From CAVQCT01 sp964371785 (GTDB lineage Bacteria; Zixibacteria; MSB-5A5; GN15; FEB-12): a DNA stretch of 64,000 nucleotides. Positions 52,270-61,369 of the stretch are shown here, piece after piece. Position numbers and translations under genes: made by a program. The notes beneath the pieces are model-generated. The model did not search any database and had not been told where the DNA came from. It saw only the letters and a list, made by a program, of their open reading frames with translations. Each line of letters opens with the position of its first letter. Within the stretch, counting starts at the first letter, position 1. Location: the NCBI GenBank assembly GCA_964371785.1, contig CAYJOL010000004.1:310001-374000 (forward strand), in the 5' to 3' direction.

Positions 52270-53406
52270 ATGAGCAATTACACTATCGGCATTCTATGTC
52301 CGTCGCCCTCTTGGGGAGGACTGGAAATGAATGTTGAACGGATGAGCCGATGGCTCCACGCTCGCGGACATCGCATCGTCTTCTTCGGTGATCCGGATTC
52401 CATTCTCTTCAAGCGGCTGGCCGATACTCAAGGAGTAGCTGTCCACCCAGTCAGGTCATCGTCGAAGACCTCCGATCTGATTCTGGCTCCACATCTCGCA
52501 CAGCTTATCAAACGGGAAGGGATTCAATTTCTGATCTCCAATCTCAACCGTAATTTTCTGCTTATCGCGCTTACGAAAAGAATGCTGCCCCGCGATTGTC
52601 GATTGATTTACTTGCAGCACATGCACGTCGGCAGTACCAAGAGAGATTGGTGGCATACCTTCATGTATCGTCAACTCGACGCCTGGGTCACGCCACTGGA
52701 AATCTTCTCCGACCCGCTCCTCCGGAAAACCCGGTTGACTTCCGGGCAGATTACAGTCATTCCATTTGGCGTTGACCTTACCAGACTCACCTCTGCCTTA
52801 CCATCAAAAGAAGAGGCGCGCAAGCAGCTGCAACTGCCATCGAACAGCCTCATTGCCGGTGTGGTGGGACGACTCGATCCGAAAAAGTGCCAGCATGTTC
52901 TAGTTGAGGCATGTGCGTCGGTCAGAAAGGCCGGTCACGACTTACACGTACTGATTGTCGGAGACGAATCGATGCACGAGAAGACAGATTACACAGAGCA
53001 GCTCAGGAGTCTTGTCTCACGACTTGGATTGGAAACGGTAGTGCATTTTCATCCGCATTTTGACCGAGTTGAACTTGCGTACGCTGCGATGGATATATTC
53101 GCGCTCACCTCGCAGTCCGAAACATACGGCATGGTGACGATTGAAGCAATGGCATCGGGACTTCCGGTGATCGGCACGAACGAAGGCGGTACGCCGGGAA
53201 TACTGACAGATCAAGTGAACGGCCTGCTGGTGCCGCCTCTTGATGCAGAGAGTCTTGCCACCGCGCTCATTCAGTTGGCGTCGGATGACGTTCTGCGCAG
53301 GCGACTTGGTTCAACTGCCCGTCGAGATGCCTGTGAGAAGTACTCGTATCAGCGTCAATGTGAACTCTGGGAGGCACTTCTGGCACGACTCTCCGAATCA
53401 CGTTGA
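52270..53406 (+). CDS. GT4-family glycosyltransferase
   Basis: 378 residues from the ATG at 52270 (ATG at 52234 is an alternative). A GT-B fold retaining enzyme using a nucleotide sugar. The N-domain has the G-G-x-E acceptor-side pattern (SPSWGGLEMNVERMSRWL), the linker carries VTPLEIFSDPL, and the C-domain shows GVVGRLDPKKCQ, the E-x7-E pair in SETYGMVTIEAMASGLP and GTNEGGTPG. It is monocistronic in direction, beginning after the strong terminator, and convergent with the fusion protein gene. The sugar and acceptor are not evident; context suggests surface glycan synthesis. Confidence 0.88.
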   Translation: MSNYTIGILCPSPSWGGLEMNVERMSRWLHARGHRIVFFGDPDSILFKRLADTQGVAVHPVRSSSKTSDLILAPHLAQLIKREGIQFLISNLNRNFLLIALTKRMLPRDCRLIYLQHMHVGSTKRDWWHTFMYRQLDAWVTPLEIFSDPLLRKTRLTSGQITVIPFGVDLTRLTSALPSKEEARKQLQLPSNSLIAGVVGRLDPKKCQHVLVEACASVRKAGHDLHVLIVGDESMHEKTDYTEQLRSLVSRLGLETVVHFHPHFDRVELAYAAMDIFALTSQSETYGMVTIEAMASGLPVIGTNEGGTPGILTDQVNGLLVPPLDAESLATALIQLASDDVLRRRLGSTARRDACEKYSYQRQCELWEALLARLSESR

Positions 53407-53508
53407 GGAGGCTGTACTCCCCCCGTCCAAAAATGTCATACAGCCGGAGAAAAACAGTTCGGCCTTGACCAAGCGACACCGAAGGTATCACCTTCTGTCA
53501 GTCGATGG

Positions 53509-56010
53509 TCAGGATAGTTGGTATTGCTCGACATACTCCTTGTAACGTCCGATCAGACCTGATACATGTTCACGATCACGGGATTCGGCGTAAATCTTAA
53601 ACGACGCGGTAATCCGGTCAGGCGTAACCAGCACCCAACCCTCATCCTCAAATATTCTGACTCCATCTATCAGCTGACGTCTCTTGTCCGAGGAGTTTAT
53701 GATGAGCTGGCGCATGACCGTTCCCTTTTTGGACCACGGACAAGGAACGGACATCGATTGCCGATGCAGATTCTCGAATTTTTTGCGGACAGTACCGAAA
53801 CGGGTTTTATTCCGGGCCAACATTTCCAGAATCTTAACCCCTGTCAACATGGCATCGGCCCCCATTTGGAAACCCGGGAAAATGAAGCCGCCGCGGGTAC
53901 CGCCGACAAAATCGACTTCCCCGGACCGGAATATCTCCATCATGCTGAGGTGGTCATTGGCCACCCGCACGACCTCCACGGCATGTTCACCGGCAATCTC
54001 CTCCACGCCCATCGACGCTCCCACCGGCACGGCGATCTTCCTGCACTTGTGCGTCCTCAGGAACAGATCGGTGACGATGAGCAGCATTAACTGCGAGTCC
54101 ACCGGCTTTCCGAGCTCATCGACAACCGTCAATTTCTCGGCCGCCGGGTTGAGGATAAACCCGATGTCGGCATGCAGGGAGCTGACGATTGAAGACATCT
54201 GGACGATCGCCTGTGCATGTTCTTCGGGTGAAGTCGAGAATTTTCTCGGATTGAGACTGGCGTTCAATTCAATCGCCGATATACCCAGCTCGGTAAACAG
54301 AGTGGGGAATATCTGGCTCGAGGACCCGTTCGAGTGATCGATGACGATCTTGAAACCGGCCTTGCGGATAACATCGCTGTCAATATTCTGCATGAACATT
54401 TCGCGATAGTCCTCGAGCACTTGTTGCGGGTTATCCAGGTGTCCGATATTGTCGAGCGACGCCCGCTCGAAGTCCTCGCCGAAATACATCCGCTCGACTT
54501 TTTTGGTCTTGGCCGTGGGAAGGTCCAGACCGTTGCCGTCGAAGAAAATACAGTCGATTAACCGATAATCTTCGGGATTATGACGGACATAGATTCCGGC
54601 GTTGTAATGTCCTTTCAGCAAACAGAATCGTACAACCGGAACCGGCAGGGTCTCGATGTCTGAAACGTTGGCTCCGGCGGCAAGAAGCCCGGCGATAAGA
54701 CCGCGTTTGAGCAGGCGCGACGTATCCGACGCATCGCGGCTGATCACCACGGCATGTTTCTGACCGAGAAACGCCCCGAATGCGGCGCCGACCTTCACGG
54801 ACATCTCAGGCGTGATTTCAGTCAGGGCAAGACCTGTAATTTTTGAGTTGGTGAACAGCTCACGGTTCCACTTTTCCCCCCACACCATAGATGTCGACAC
54901 AATCGCGCCATCGTCCACCGTCTTCCCCGGCCAGACTTTGCAGTTTGCCTTGACCGTTGCAGAGTTGCCAATCACACATTCATCGGAAATGATGACATGG
55001 TCAAGCAATTGAACATTGCTACCTATACGCGTCTGCGCGCAGATCATAGCGCTGTCAAACAGGCACTCCCGTCCGATATTGTTATCAGTCCAGATAATCG
55101 AGTTCTTGATATCGCATCCGGCCCCGATACGACTCCTCGTGCCCACTATGCAGTTGTGCAGACTGGCGCCGTCATCTATCGCTACATCATCACCCAGCAC
55201 AACCTTGCCGGAAAAAGTCACCCCCTGGCCGATATGCGTATTCGTCCCGCTGGTGAGCTCGTACTTATCAGTTTTCTCCGGTCGTGTTCCCAATTTCAGG
55301 TCGAGGTGTCCGTTGAAAAAGTCAACATGTACACGCTGATATTCGTCGACATTCCCGACATCCTTCCAGTAACCGGACATGATCTTGCCGTACAGACCCA
55401 TTTTCTCGGCTAACATGAGCGGAAAGAGGTTCTGGGAAAAATCAAAATTCGTCCGCGGTGGAATGAGCTTCACGGCCTGAGGCTGTAGCAGATAAATGCC
55501 GGTATTGATTGTGTCTGAGAAAGCTTCGCCCCAGGAGGGCTTCTCCAGAAAGCGGTCAATCCTGCCGTCATCCTGTGTGATCACTATTCCGTACGCAAGC
55601 GGGTTCTCGATGTGGGTTAACAGAATGGTCGCCTGAGACTGCTTCTGTTGATGCCATTCGATTGCTTCGGTCAGGTTGAAATCGGTGATCAAATCCCCGG
55701 AAATGATCAGGACCGGCTCGTTTACTTCGTCGAGCGCATAACGCACTGCCCCGGCGGTCCCATAGTCCTCTTCCGGCTTGACATAATCCATCCTGACACC
55801 AAAAGCCGACCCGTCACGGAAGTAATTCTGGATCTTGTCGGATTGAAAGTACAACAGAGATGTGATATCGGCGATACCGTGCAGGCGCAGGAGGTTTACG
55901 ACATGCTCCATTATCGGGATGTTGCCGATCGGAACCATCGGCTTGGGTATATTCACTGTCAACGGTCTGAGGCGGGTTCCAAAACCACCGGCCATGATGA
56001 TCGCTTTCAT
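53509..56010 (-). CDS. Sugar-phosphate nucleotidyltransferase fused to a degenerate phosphomannomutase-like domain
   Basis: 833 residues in three parts. Residues 1-235 are a nucleotidyltransferase with GGFGTRLRPLT, IPKPMVPIGN, SGDLITDF and FLEKPSWGE, competent by eye to make an NDP-sugar such as GDP-mannose. Residues about 250-370 are a left-handed beta-helix of hexapeptide repeats. Residues about 375-833 resemble phosphomannomutase/phosphoglucomutase, but each active loop is changed: the phosphoserine TASHNP is YVRHNP, the DGDxDR metal loop is NPAAEK, the GE-x-SGH sugar loop is GGTRGGF, and the RxSGTEP phosphate loop is TPDRITA. It is probably a regulatory or structural domain. The gene is the last of the tmk operon and begins 25 bases after the HAD gene. 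Confidence 0.9.
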   Translation of the reverse strand: MKAIIMAGGFGTRLRPLTVNIPKPMVPIGNIPIMEHVVNLLRLHGIADITSLLYFQSDKIQNYFRDGSAFGVRMDYVKPEEDYGTAGAVRYALDEVNEPVLIISGDLITDFNLTEAIEWHQQKQSQATILLTHIENPLAYGIVITQDDGRIDRFLEKPSWGEAFSDTINTGIYLLQPQAVKLIPPRTNFDFSQNLFPLMLAEKMGLYGKIMSGYWKDVGNVDEYQRVHVDFFNGHLDLKLGTRPEKTDKYELTSGTNTHIGQGVTFSGKVVLGDDVAIDDGASLHNCIVGTRSRIGAGCDIKNSIIWTDNNIGRECLFDSAMICAQTRIGSNVQLLDHVIISDECVIGNSATVKANCKVWPGKTVDDGAIVSTSMVWGEKWNRELFTNSKITGLALTEITPEMSVKVGAAFGAFLGQKHAVVISRDASDTSRLLKRGLIAGLLAAGANVSDIETLPVPVVRFCLLKGHYNAGIYVRHNPEDYRLIDCIFFDGNGLDLPTAKTKKVERMYFGEDFERASLDNIGHLDNPQQVLEDYREMFMQNIDSDVIRKAGFKIVIDHSNGSSSQIFPTLFTELGISAIELNASLNPRKFSTSPEEHAQAIVQMSSIVSSLHADIGFILNPAAEKLTVVDELGKPVDSQLMLLIVTDLFLRTHKCRKIAVPVGASMGVEEIAGEHAVEVVRVANDHLSMMEIFRSGEVDFVGGTRGGFIFPGFQMGADAMLTGVKILEMLARNKTRFGTVRKKFENLHRQSMSVPCPWSKKGTVMRQLIINSSDKRRQLIDGVRIFEDEGWVLVTPDRITASFKIYAESRDREHVSGLIGRYKEYVEQYQLS

Positions 56011-56035
56011 GTGCTTTCCTTATGCATCTACCGGT

Positions 56036-56695
56036 TCAACCGACCAGATGTCCGAGTTTGTCCATTTGATCCATGACATCGAAAAAGGTATCATAGGAAA
56101 AATAGCGAATGTTCTGTTTGAGGCAATACTGTTCCAAATCTTTTTTCGCAAAAACTATGTCAGCTTCACGCGCCCCGCAGGCGTCGGAATAACCATCGCC
56201 GATAAAAACTATCCTGTATTTATCGGCCTCACTGTTGCGGAATTGCTGAATCCGCTCCCCCTTGCAGATCCCACACCGCTTGCAGGATACGTTGTCGTGC
56301 GGGAACTCGACCGCGAGACCACCATTTTCCAATCTCGCTCTGTTAGTCACCACGGACAGATGTGAGAGATTGTTCTTTTCGAGAATGTATTTGATATAGA
56401 AGTCGAGTCCGTCCGATGCGACAAAGAAGGGAATGTCATGCCTCGTGCAAGTGTTCACGAACTCAACAAACCCGGAGTTGAGTTCAAATTGGTCGATAAA
56501 TCGATAGATCTCTTCCGGAGTGGCCTTAACGAGTGCAGCCTCCTGCCTCAGGCATTCACGCGTACTGAGTCGCCCCTCTTTCCAGTCAGGCAGGAGCAGA
56601 TCGTTTTTGCCGCCGGAGAAATGGTGGAATATGTTGTACCCGACATCACGCCGGGTGATCGTACCATCGAAATCACAGAATACTGCCGTTTTCAT
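56036..56695 (-). CDS. MtnX-like HAD-superfamily phosphatase
   Basis: 219 residues from the ATG at 56695, a HAD-IB phosphatase. Catalytic Asp8 and Asp10 are in FCDFDGTIT; motif II includes FFVASDGLDFYI; motif IV reads VFIGDGYSDACGA. A cysteine pair (CKRCGICKG, about 155) lies in the cap region. The family includes MtnX (methionine salvage) and phosphoserine phosphatase relatives, but no salvage genes are near. The upstream open frame beyond the ATG is not family-like and overlaps the small membrane gene; the ATGA overlap supports 56695. Confidence 0.85.
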   Translation of the reverse strand: MKTAVFCDFDGTITRRDVGYNIFHHFSGGKNDLLLPDWKEGRLSTRECLRQEAALVKATPEEIYRFIDQFELNSGFVEFVNTCTRHDIPFFVASDGLDFYIKYILEKNNLSHLSVVTNRARLENGGLAVEFPHDNVSCKRCGICKGERIQQFRNSEADKYRIVFIGDGYSDACGAREADIVFAKKDLEQYCLKQNIRYFSYDTFFDVMDQMDKLGHLVG

Positions 56696-56979
56696 CGAAG
56701 GAGTCTTACAATTATGGTTATGGCTAACACGACTACGAGCAGGCCGCTCAACGCCAGATATTTGTACAGCCGATTCTTTCGATACTGCTCGGCAAGCGCT
56801 ATCAGGTTGGCGAGCGTGGCGACCAGCACGAACAGAACTCCCGCATGTGCCAGTGCAGAAGCATAGGATGATTTCATTAAGTAAGCGGCCGCCGCGAATG
56901 TAAAGAATGCGATCGTTCCATACCAGGCGATCTGTTGCATGAAAATCAGCGAACGAGTATCCAGTCGAACTTGTGTCAC
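56692..56979 (-). CDS. Small membrane protein, three helices
   Basis: A 95-residue protein with three predicted membrane segments (IAWYGTIAFFTFAAAAYLM, LAHAGVLFVLVATLANLIAL and KYLALSGLLVVVLAITIIV). It overlaps its neighbours by four bases on both sides (ATGA). No family is recognised. Its position between a TauE-type exporter and a HAD phosphatase suggests an accessory role in membrane transport or glycan assembly. Confidence 0.78.
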   Translation of the reverse strand: MTQVRLDTRSLIFMQQIAWYGTIAFFTFAAAAYLMKSSYASALAHAGVLFVLVATLANLIALAEQYRKNRLYKYLALSGLLVVVLAITIIVRLLR

Positions 56980-57743
56980 AGCAGTTCCTCCAGCGGCTCA
57001 TACGCCAGTTCAAAGGCAAGGTACAACAGGATCACAAAGAACAGCACCTTAACGAAAAGTGGCTTGGCCACGGTTCCCAGGTGCCCACCCAGGCGGCCGC
57101 CGATAATGACGCCGAGAACCACACCGGTTACTATCCTGAAATCGATCATATTATTGAGGTAATACACCGTCGCCGCAGCCGCTGAAGAAAAGCCAATCAT
57201 CAACGCGGAGGTTCCGCGGGCGGTTGTTAAAGGCAATCCGATCACCAGATACAGCACCGGGACGAGTACAACGCCTCCCCCAATTCCTACCAGGCCGGAG
57301 ATCGTGCCGGTGAAATAGGCAAGCAGGGTGCAAATAAGGAAGTACTTCTGCTTGTTGTCGTTGAACGAAATCTTGTTCTCGACTTTGCGATTTTTCAGTA
57401 ATGTGGTGGCCGTGTATGCCAGCACTGCAGCCAGTATCAGTCTCATGGCGGCCGGCGGAAAAACGCTGCTGAGCAAGCTTCCGGTAATGTTCCCCAGGAC
57501 CATGAACAGCGAGAGCAGGATTACCAGCTCCAGGTCAACCATGTCTTTCTTCAAGTACGAATTGGAAGAAGTGAACGAATTGACAACTATGGCAGTGACT
57601 GAAACGGGCACTGCTGTCTTTATCTCGATCCCCATGAGGATGGTTAAGAACGGTACAATAACAATTCCGCCGCCGATTCCGAGATACCCGCCCAGAAGTC
57701 CTGCGCTTAACCCGCACGACATATATAACAAGAGGTCCGTCAC
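56976..57743 (-). CDS. TauE/SafE-type anion exporter
   Basis: A 255-residue polytopic protein with about eight helices in two repeats. The glycine-rich signatures are GLLGGYLGIGGGIVIVPFL near the N-terminus and GTISGLVGIGGGVVLVPVLY in the second half, as in TauE/SafE (DUF81) permeases that move sulfite or organosulfonates. The repeats are inverted and pack as helical hairpins. It is coupled to ctp upstream and to the small membrane gene downstream by ATGA overlaps. Substrate is not inferable. Confidence 0.9.
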   Translation of the reverse strand: MTDLLLYMSCGLSAGLLGGYLGIGGGIVIVPFLTILMGIEIKTAVPVSVTAIVVNSFTSSNSYLKKDMVDLELVILLSLFMVLGNITGSLLSSVFPPAAMRLILAAVLAYTATTLLKNRKVENKISFNDNKQKYFLICTLLAYFTGTISGLVGIGGGVVLVPVLYLVIGLPLTTARGTSALMIGFSSAAAATVYYLNNMIDFRIVTGVVLGVIIGGRLGGHLGTVAKPLFVKVLFFVILLYLAFELAYEPLEELL

Positions 57744-59329
57744 TGTTTTGTTTCCCGGAGTAGTTTTGAGACATAGGCAATCTCCGGACGGTGTTTTACC
57801 ACCACCTGTTTATATGCGGCGTATGTCCCGTATTTTCTTTCGTAGGCCGTCTGGAGAAGGCGAAACTTGATGTAATCACTGTTGTCCGAAAAAAGCCGGT
57901 CGTCAAGTCCGGCGGACCGCTCGAGAATGCGGTCAATCGACTCGAAGGCTCGGCCGGAAAGCTTCTCCGCAGTCGCTTCGCGCTTGAATTTCTCCACCAG
58001 CAGTGTTCGCTGCGACTTCGGAACGTCTCCACGTTCCTTAGCATAATTCTGGAATTTAGCCAACCATACATCGCCGAGTGTATCGTCCTCGTTCGTGAAT
58101 GCGACAAGGCTGTCCTGGTAAAGTGCGCCGAATTGTTCGATCAAGAGAGAGTTCTCCAGCTCGCGGACAAACGGGCTGGTCTTATGCAGGTCATAGTAAT
58201 AGTCCGGCACGAGGCCGTGCCCGGTGTCGTGCAAAGTGGAGTCAAAATCGTTGAGAAAGATCCTCCCATCGGATCCTTCGAAGTAATACCTTGAGATGGT
58301 CAGCTTGAGTCCGTCGCCTCCCGGAAATCTTACGAAACCCTGGACGAGGCCTTTGCCAAAGGTGGTGTCGCCAACGAGGAACGCGCGTCCTGCCTGCTGC
58401 AGGGATCCGGAAACTATCTCTGCCGCGGAAGCTGATCCTCGATCTACAATAATAGCCATAGGCAACCCGCCGGTCAGGTCGATATCAGTGGAGAAATGAC
58501 GTTCATCGTTCCATCGAGACCGTCCCAGCGTGCCGACGACAAAAACACCCTTCCGCAGAAACAGATCAGCGGTGCTGTAGGCCTCGGAGAACAGGCCGCC
58601 GGGATTTCCGCGAAGGTCAAGGATGATTGCCCGCGGATGGCTCTTCCGGTTTACCAGCAGGCTGTCGAGCGCCGCCTCGACATCAGCGCTCGCGCCGTAA
58701 TCAAAATCAAGCAGGCGGATGTACAGGATAGAGTCGGACGTTATTCCGGCGTACGGAATGTGGATAAACGGCATGCGACGCCGTTCGATGCTCACCTGGA
58801 AACTTTCGTCGGTGGAAGGACGATGAACTTGAAGCCGCACCGTTGAACCTTCCGATCCCCGCAGGAGGTAGAGGGCTGTTGCTGCCGGCAGGGTATCAAG
58901 CCTTACCGAATCCACGGCCGTTATCAAGTCGCCCGTCAGCAAGCCAACCTCTGAAGCGGGACCGTCTTCGCGAACCGACATGATCAAGAGTCCGGAATCC
59001 TCGTACAGGATGCTTACCCCGATTCCGCTGTACCCGCCGGTAAATTCCCGGTCAAGGTCCTCGAACTCAGTCCGCGGGAAGTATGTCGAGTACCTGTCGA
59101 GCCTGCTGAACATCTCCGCACGACCCGACTCGACCAACTCATTCCAGTCGACGGAGTCCACATAATGCCGGTCTATTTCCCGAGCGGCCACATCAAGCGT
59201 GAGCGCCTGGTCATTGGCCTTGTCCGAGACTACCCAGATACCCAATCCTCCGCCGATGACCAGCAGCAGGACAAAGAGGATCATGGTAAGCAGGATGGTT
59301 TTTCTGTCGATCGGAAGTGATTGGTTCAT
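57740..59329 (-). CDS. ctp: C-terminal processing peptidase (S41) with PDZ domain
   Basis: A 529-residue periplasmic serine protease anchored by an N-terminal helix (TILLTMILFVLLLVIGGGLG, 11-30). A PDZ domain spans about 95-175 (SGIGVSILYEDSG). The catalytic Ser301 and Lys326 are 25 residues apart in RGSASAAEI and DTTFGKGLVQ, and Gln330 completes the triad. The C-terminal 120 residues are helical and rich in Lys/Glu. Such proteases trim the tails of envelope proteins or destroy tagged ones. It overlaps tmk by four bases and the TauE gene by four bases. Confidence 0.93.
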   Translation of the reverse strand: MNQSLPIDRKTILLTMILFVLLLVIGGGLGIWVVSDKANDQALTLDVAAREIDRHYVDSVDWNELVESGRAEMFSRLDRYSTYFPRTEFEDLDREFTGGYSGIGVSILYEDSGLLIMSVREDGPASEVGLLTGDLITAVDSVRLDTLPAATALYLLRGSEGSTVRLQVHRPSTDESFQVSIERRRMPFIHIPYAGITSDSILYIRLLDFDYGASADVEAALDSLLVNRKSHPRAIILDLRGNPGGLFSEAYSTADLFLRKGVFVVGTLGRSRWNDERHFSTDIDLTGGLPMAIIVDRGSASAAEIVSGSLQQAGRAFLVGDTTFGKGLVQGFVRFPGGDGLKLTISRYYFEGSDGRIFLNDFDSTLHDTGHGLVPDYYYDLHKTSPFVRELENSLLIEQFGALYQDSLVAFTNEDDTLGDVWLAKFQNYAKERGDVPKSQRTLLVEKFKREATAEKLSGRAFESIDRILERSAGLDDRLFSDNSDYIKFRLLQTAYERKYGTYAAYKQVVVKHRPEIAYVSKLLRETKQ

Positions 59330-59955
59330 CGATCAAGTTTTTTCAGAAGTACTTTGCGGACATCATTAAATACAATTTCAGCCGGCCTGGAGGCGTCGAT
59401 TACTTTTACCCGGCGCCGTTCTTTACGCGCTATCTCCAAAAAACCGACACGCACGCGTTCGAAAAACGCCTTGGATTGGGATTCGAGGCGGTCTTTCTGT
59501 TTGCCGCGACGTTCCTGGGCCGTTTTCAAATCGACATCAAACACAAAGGTTAAATCGGGAATGGTCCCGTTGGTTGCAACTTTGTTTAACCCTTTTACCA
59601 TTCTAATATCCAGTTTTCTTCCGAATCCCTGGTACGCGGTCGTACTGTCATAAAACCGGTCGCACAGTACTATTTGGCCATCAGCCAGAGCCGGCGTAAT
59701 CTCCCTCACGGTTATCTCGGCTCGCGCGGCTTCGTAAAGCAGAAGCTCAGTGAGGTCAGTAATCTTGTGTTTTGCGTCCAGCAGGATTTCACGGATCTTT
59801 TCGGAAACGACCGTCGAGCCGGGTTCGCGGAGCATTTTTACCCTGTAACCGGCCTTAGTCAACAGCTGGTAACAGAGCATGGCCTGGGTTGATTTGCCAC
59901 ATCCGTCGATTCCCTCAAAAGTGACAAAAAGCGGCTTGATATTATGCGCAGGCAT
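59326..59955 (-). CDS. tmk: Thymidylate kinase
   Basis: Phosphorylates dTMP to dTDP. From the ATG at 59955 it has 209 residues, the normal length. Motifs are the P-loop FEGIDGCGKST (residues 13-23), LREPGST, VLCDRFYDSTTAYQG and the LID arginines (RRGKQKDRLE). A TTG at 59979 would extend the protein by eight residues but overlaps the terminator of the upstream gene and is unlikely. It is the first gene of a coupled run ending in the nucleotidyltransferase fusion, but only 16 bases separate its start from the preceding terminator. Confidence 0.93.
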   Translation of the reverse strand: MPAHNIKPLFVTFEGIDGCGKSTQAMLCYQLLTKAGYRVKMLREPGSTVVSEKIREILLDAKHKITDLTELLLYEAARAEITVREITPALADGQIVLCDRFYDSTTAYQGFGRKLDIRMVKGLNKVATNGTIPDLTFVFDVDLKTAQERRGKQKDRLESQSKAFFERVRVGFLEIARKERRRVKVIDASRPAEIVFNDVRKVLLKKLDR

Positions 59956-59970
59956 GGCAATCCCTTTGTT

Positions 59971-60008
59971 AGACAACAAAAAACCGGCGATACAGTGCTA
60001 TCGCCGGT
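59971..60008 (-). terminator. Rho-independent terminator after inositol-phosphate synthase
   Basis: On the minus strand ACCGGCGATA pairs with TATCGCCGGT (59983-59992 with 59999-60008), with a six-base loop, and is followed by TTTTTTGTTGT. It lies 30 bases after the ino1 stop. The tmk start is only 16 bases past it, so tmk must be read by leak-through or from a promoter inside the upstream gene. Confidence 0.9.
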
Positions 60009-60038
60009 AAAGGTAGTCATTACTCCGAAAAGAAAAAA

Positions 60039-61256
60039 CTATTTTTTCTTCTTGATAACCCGCTTTTTCGACGAGGTTTTGGTTGTCGTACGGGGGGCAT
60101 TAGCCTTTCTGACTGCCGGTTTAGCTGTTTCCGGTTTGCGAGCAGCAGCCCGGGTAGGCTTGGCCGTCCGGGAAGCTTCCTTCCAGCCGTACTTGGCAAT
60201 AAACTCCTCGGTCAGTCGATGGGCTTCGTCATCGGTATACTGAACCGGCGGAGATTTCTTGAAGTACGACGACGGCTCAATCAGGGCGCCCGAGAGTCCA
60301 TTGTCCAAGCCGAGCTTGCAGCAACGGAGCGCATCAATTACCACTCCCGCCGAATTCGGCGAATCCCAGACTTCCATCTTCATCTCGATGTTAAGCGGCA
60401 CATCACCAAATGTCCGACCCTCCAACCTGATGTACGCCCACTTGCGGTCATCGAGCCACGGCACATAGTCCGAGGGACCGATGTGAATATTGTGCGGGTC
60501 CATTTCGTAATTCAGCTGGCTGGTCACCGCCGCTGTCTTGGAGATCTTCTTTGACTCGAGACGGGTCCGTTCCAGCATATTCAGGAAGTCGGTATTGCCA
60601 CCGACGTTTAACTGACTGGTTCGTTCAAGTTTGACGCCGCGATCTAAAAACAGGCGGGTTAGAACCCGATGGGTAATGGTGGCTCCGACCTGCGATTTAA
60701 TGTCATCGCCGATTACGGGCAGACCTTTCTCACGGAACCGCTTCTGCCAATACGCTTCACGGGCGATGAATACCGGAATGCAGTTGACAAACCCGCAACC
60801 GGCTTCGAGCACCTGCTCCACATACCACTTGGTCGCCTCTTCGGAACCGACCGGCAGGTAGTTCACTACAACATCTGTCTTGGTATCCTTGAGCAATTTG
60901 ACGATGTCAACCGTGTCGCCCGGCGCTTTTTCTATGATCTGAGACAGGTAGAAGCCGAGCCCGTCGTGAGTCATGCCGCGCTGAACGGTGATGCCGGTTT
61001 TCGGAACTTTGGCAAAAACAAAAGTATTGTTCGGCTTGGTGTAGATAGCTTCGGACAAGTCCTTGCCGACCTTGTTCTTGTCGATGTCGATGGCGGCGGA
61101 GAATTCGATATCGCGGACGTGATAACCGCCCAGATTGACGTGCATAAGACCGGGAACGAAGTCATCGTCCTTGGCCTTCTTATAATACTCGACACCCTGT
61201 ACCAGTGAGGAGGCACAGTTGCCGACGCCGATAATGGCAACTCTGATCTTGCCCAT
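60039..61256 (-). CDS. ino1: Inositol-3-phosphate synthase with a Lys/Ala-rich tail
   Basis: Converts glucose-6-phosphate to inositol-3-phosphate with NAD. Residues 1-355 are the synthase: Rossmann segment RVAIIGVGNCASSLVQGVEYY, VVNYLPVGSEEATKWYV, DDIKSQVGATITHR, LNVGGNTDF and WDSPNSAGVVIDA. The sequence is of the actinobacterial/archaeal sort, not the long eukaryotic type. Residues about 357-405 form an unusual basic tail (SRTAKPTRAAARKPETAKPA onward, ending KKRVIKKKK) like a histone H1 or nucleoid-protein tail. AAGGA lies eight bases before the ATG. It is monocistronic, with its own terminator, and divergent from a TetR gene. Confidence 0.92.
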   Translation of the reverse strand: MGKIRVAIIGVGNCASSLVQGVEYYKKAKDDDFVPGLMHVNLGGYHVRDIEFSAAIDIDKNKVGKDLSEAIYTKPNNTFVFAKVPKTGITVQRGMTHDGLGFYLSQIIEKAPGDTVDIVKLLKDTKTDVVVNYLPVGSEEATKWYVEQVLEAGCGFVNCIPVFIAREAYWQKRFREKGLPVIGDDIKSQVGATITHRVLTRLFLDRGVKLERTSQLNVGGNTDFLNMLERTRLESKKISKTAAVTSQLNYEMDPHNIHIGPSDYVPWLDDRKWAYIRLEGRTFGDVPLNIEMKMEVWDSPNSAGVVIDALRCCKLGLDNGLSGALIEPSSYFKKSPPVQYTDDEAHRLTEEFIAKYGWKEASRTAKPTRAAARKPETAKPAVRKANAPRTTTKTSSKKRVIKKKK

Positions 61257-61303
61257 TATGAGAATCCTTTCTGAGTATGATTAGGTAGCTTACTTTGAAC
61301 GGA

Positions 61304-61332
61304 AAACTATCCGAAACGTTTGTGTCTGTCAA
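61304..61332 (-). promoter_or_regulatory. Possible promoter of ino1
   Basis: On the minus strand TTGACA (61327-61332) and TAGTTT (61304-61309) are 17 bases apart. The -35 is perfect, the -10 weak. The transcript would start near 61298. The AT-rich run at 61333-61370 and the TetR operator lie upstream of it. Confidence 0.5.
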
Positions 61333-61339
61333 ATTATAT

Positions 61340-61369
61340 TTGCTATTTTATATATATAGTATATATAAT
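61340..61369 (+). promoter_or_regulatory. Predicted promoter of the TetR regulator gene
   Basis: TTGCTA (61340-61345), 18 bases, consensus TATAAT (61364-61369). The palindromic operator begins at the last base of the -10, so a bound repressor would cover the transcription start. Confidence 0.6.
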
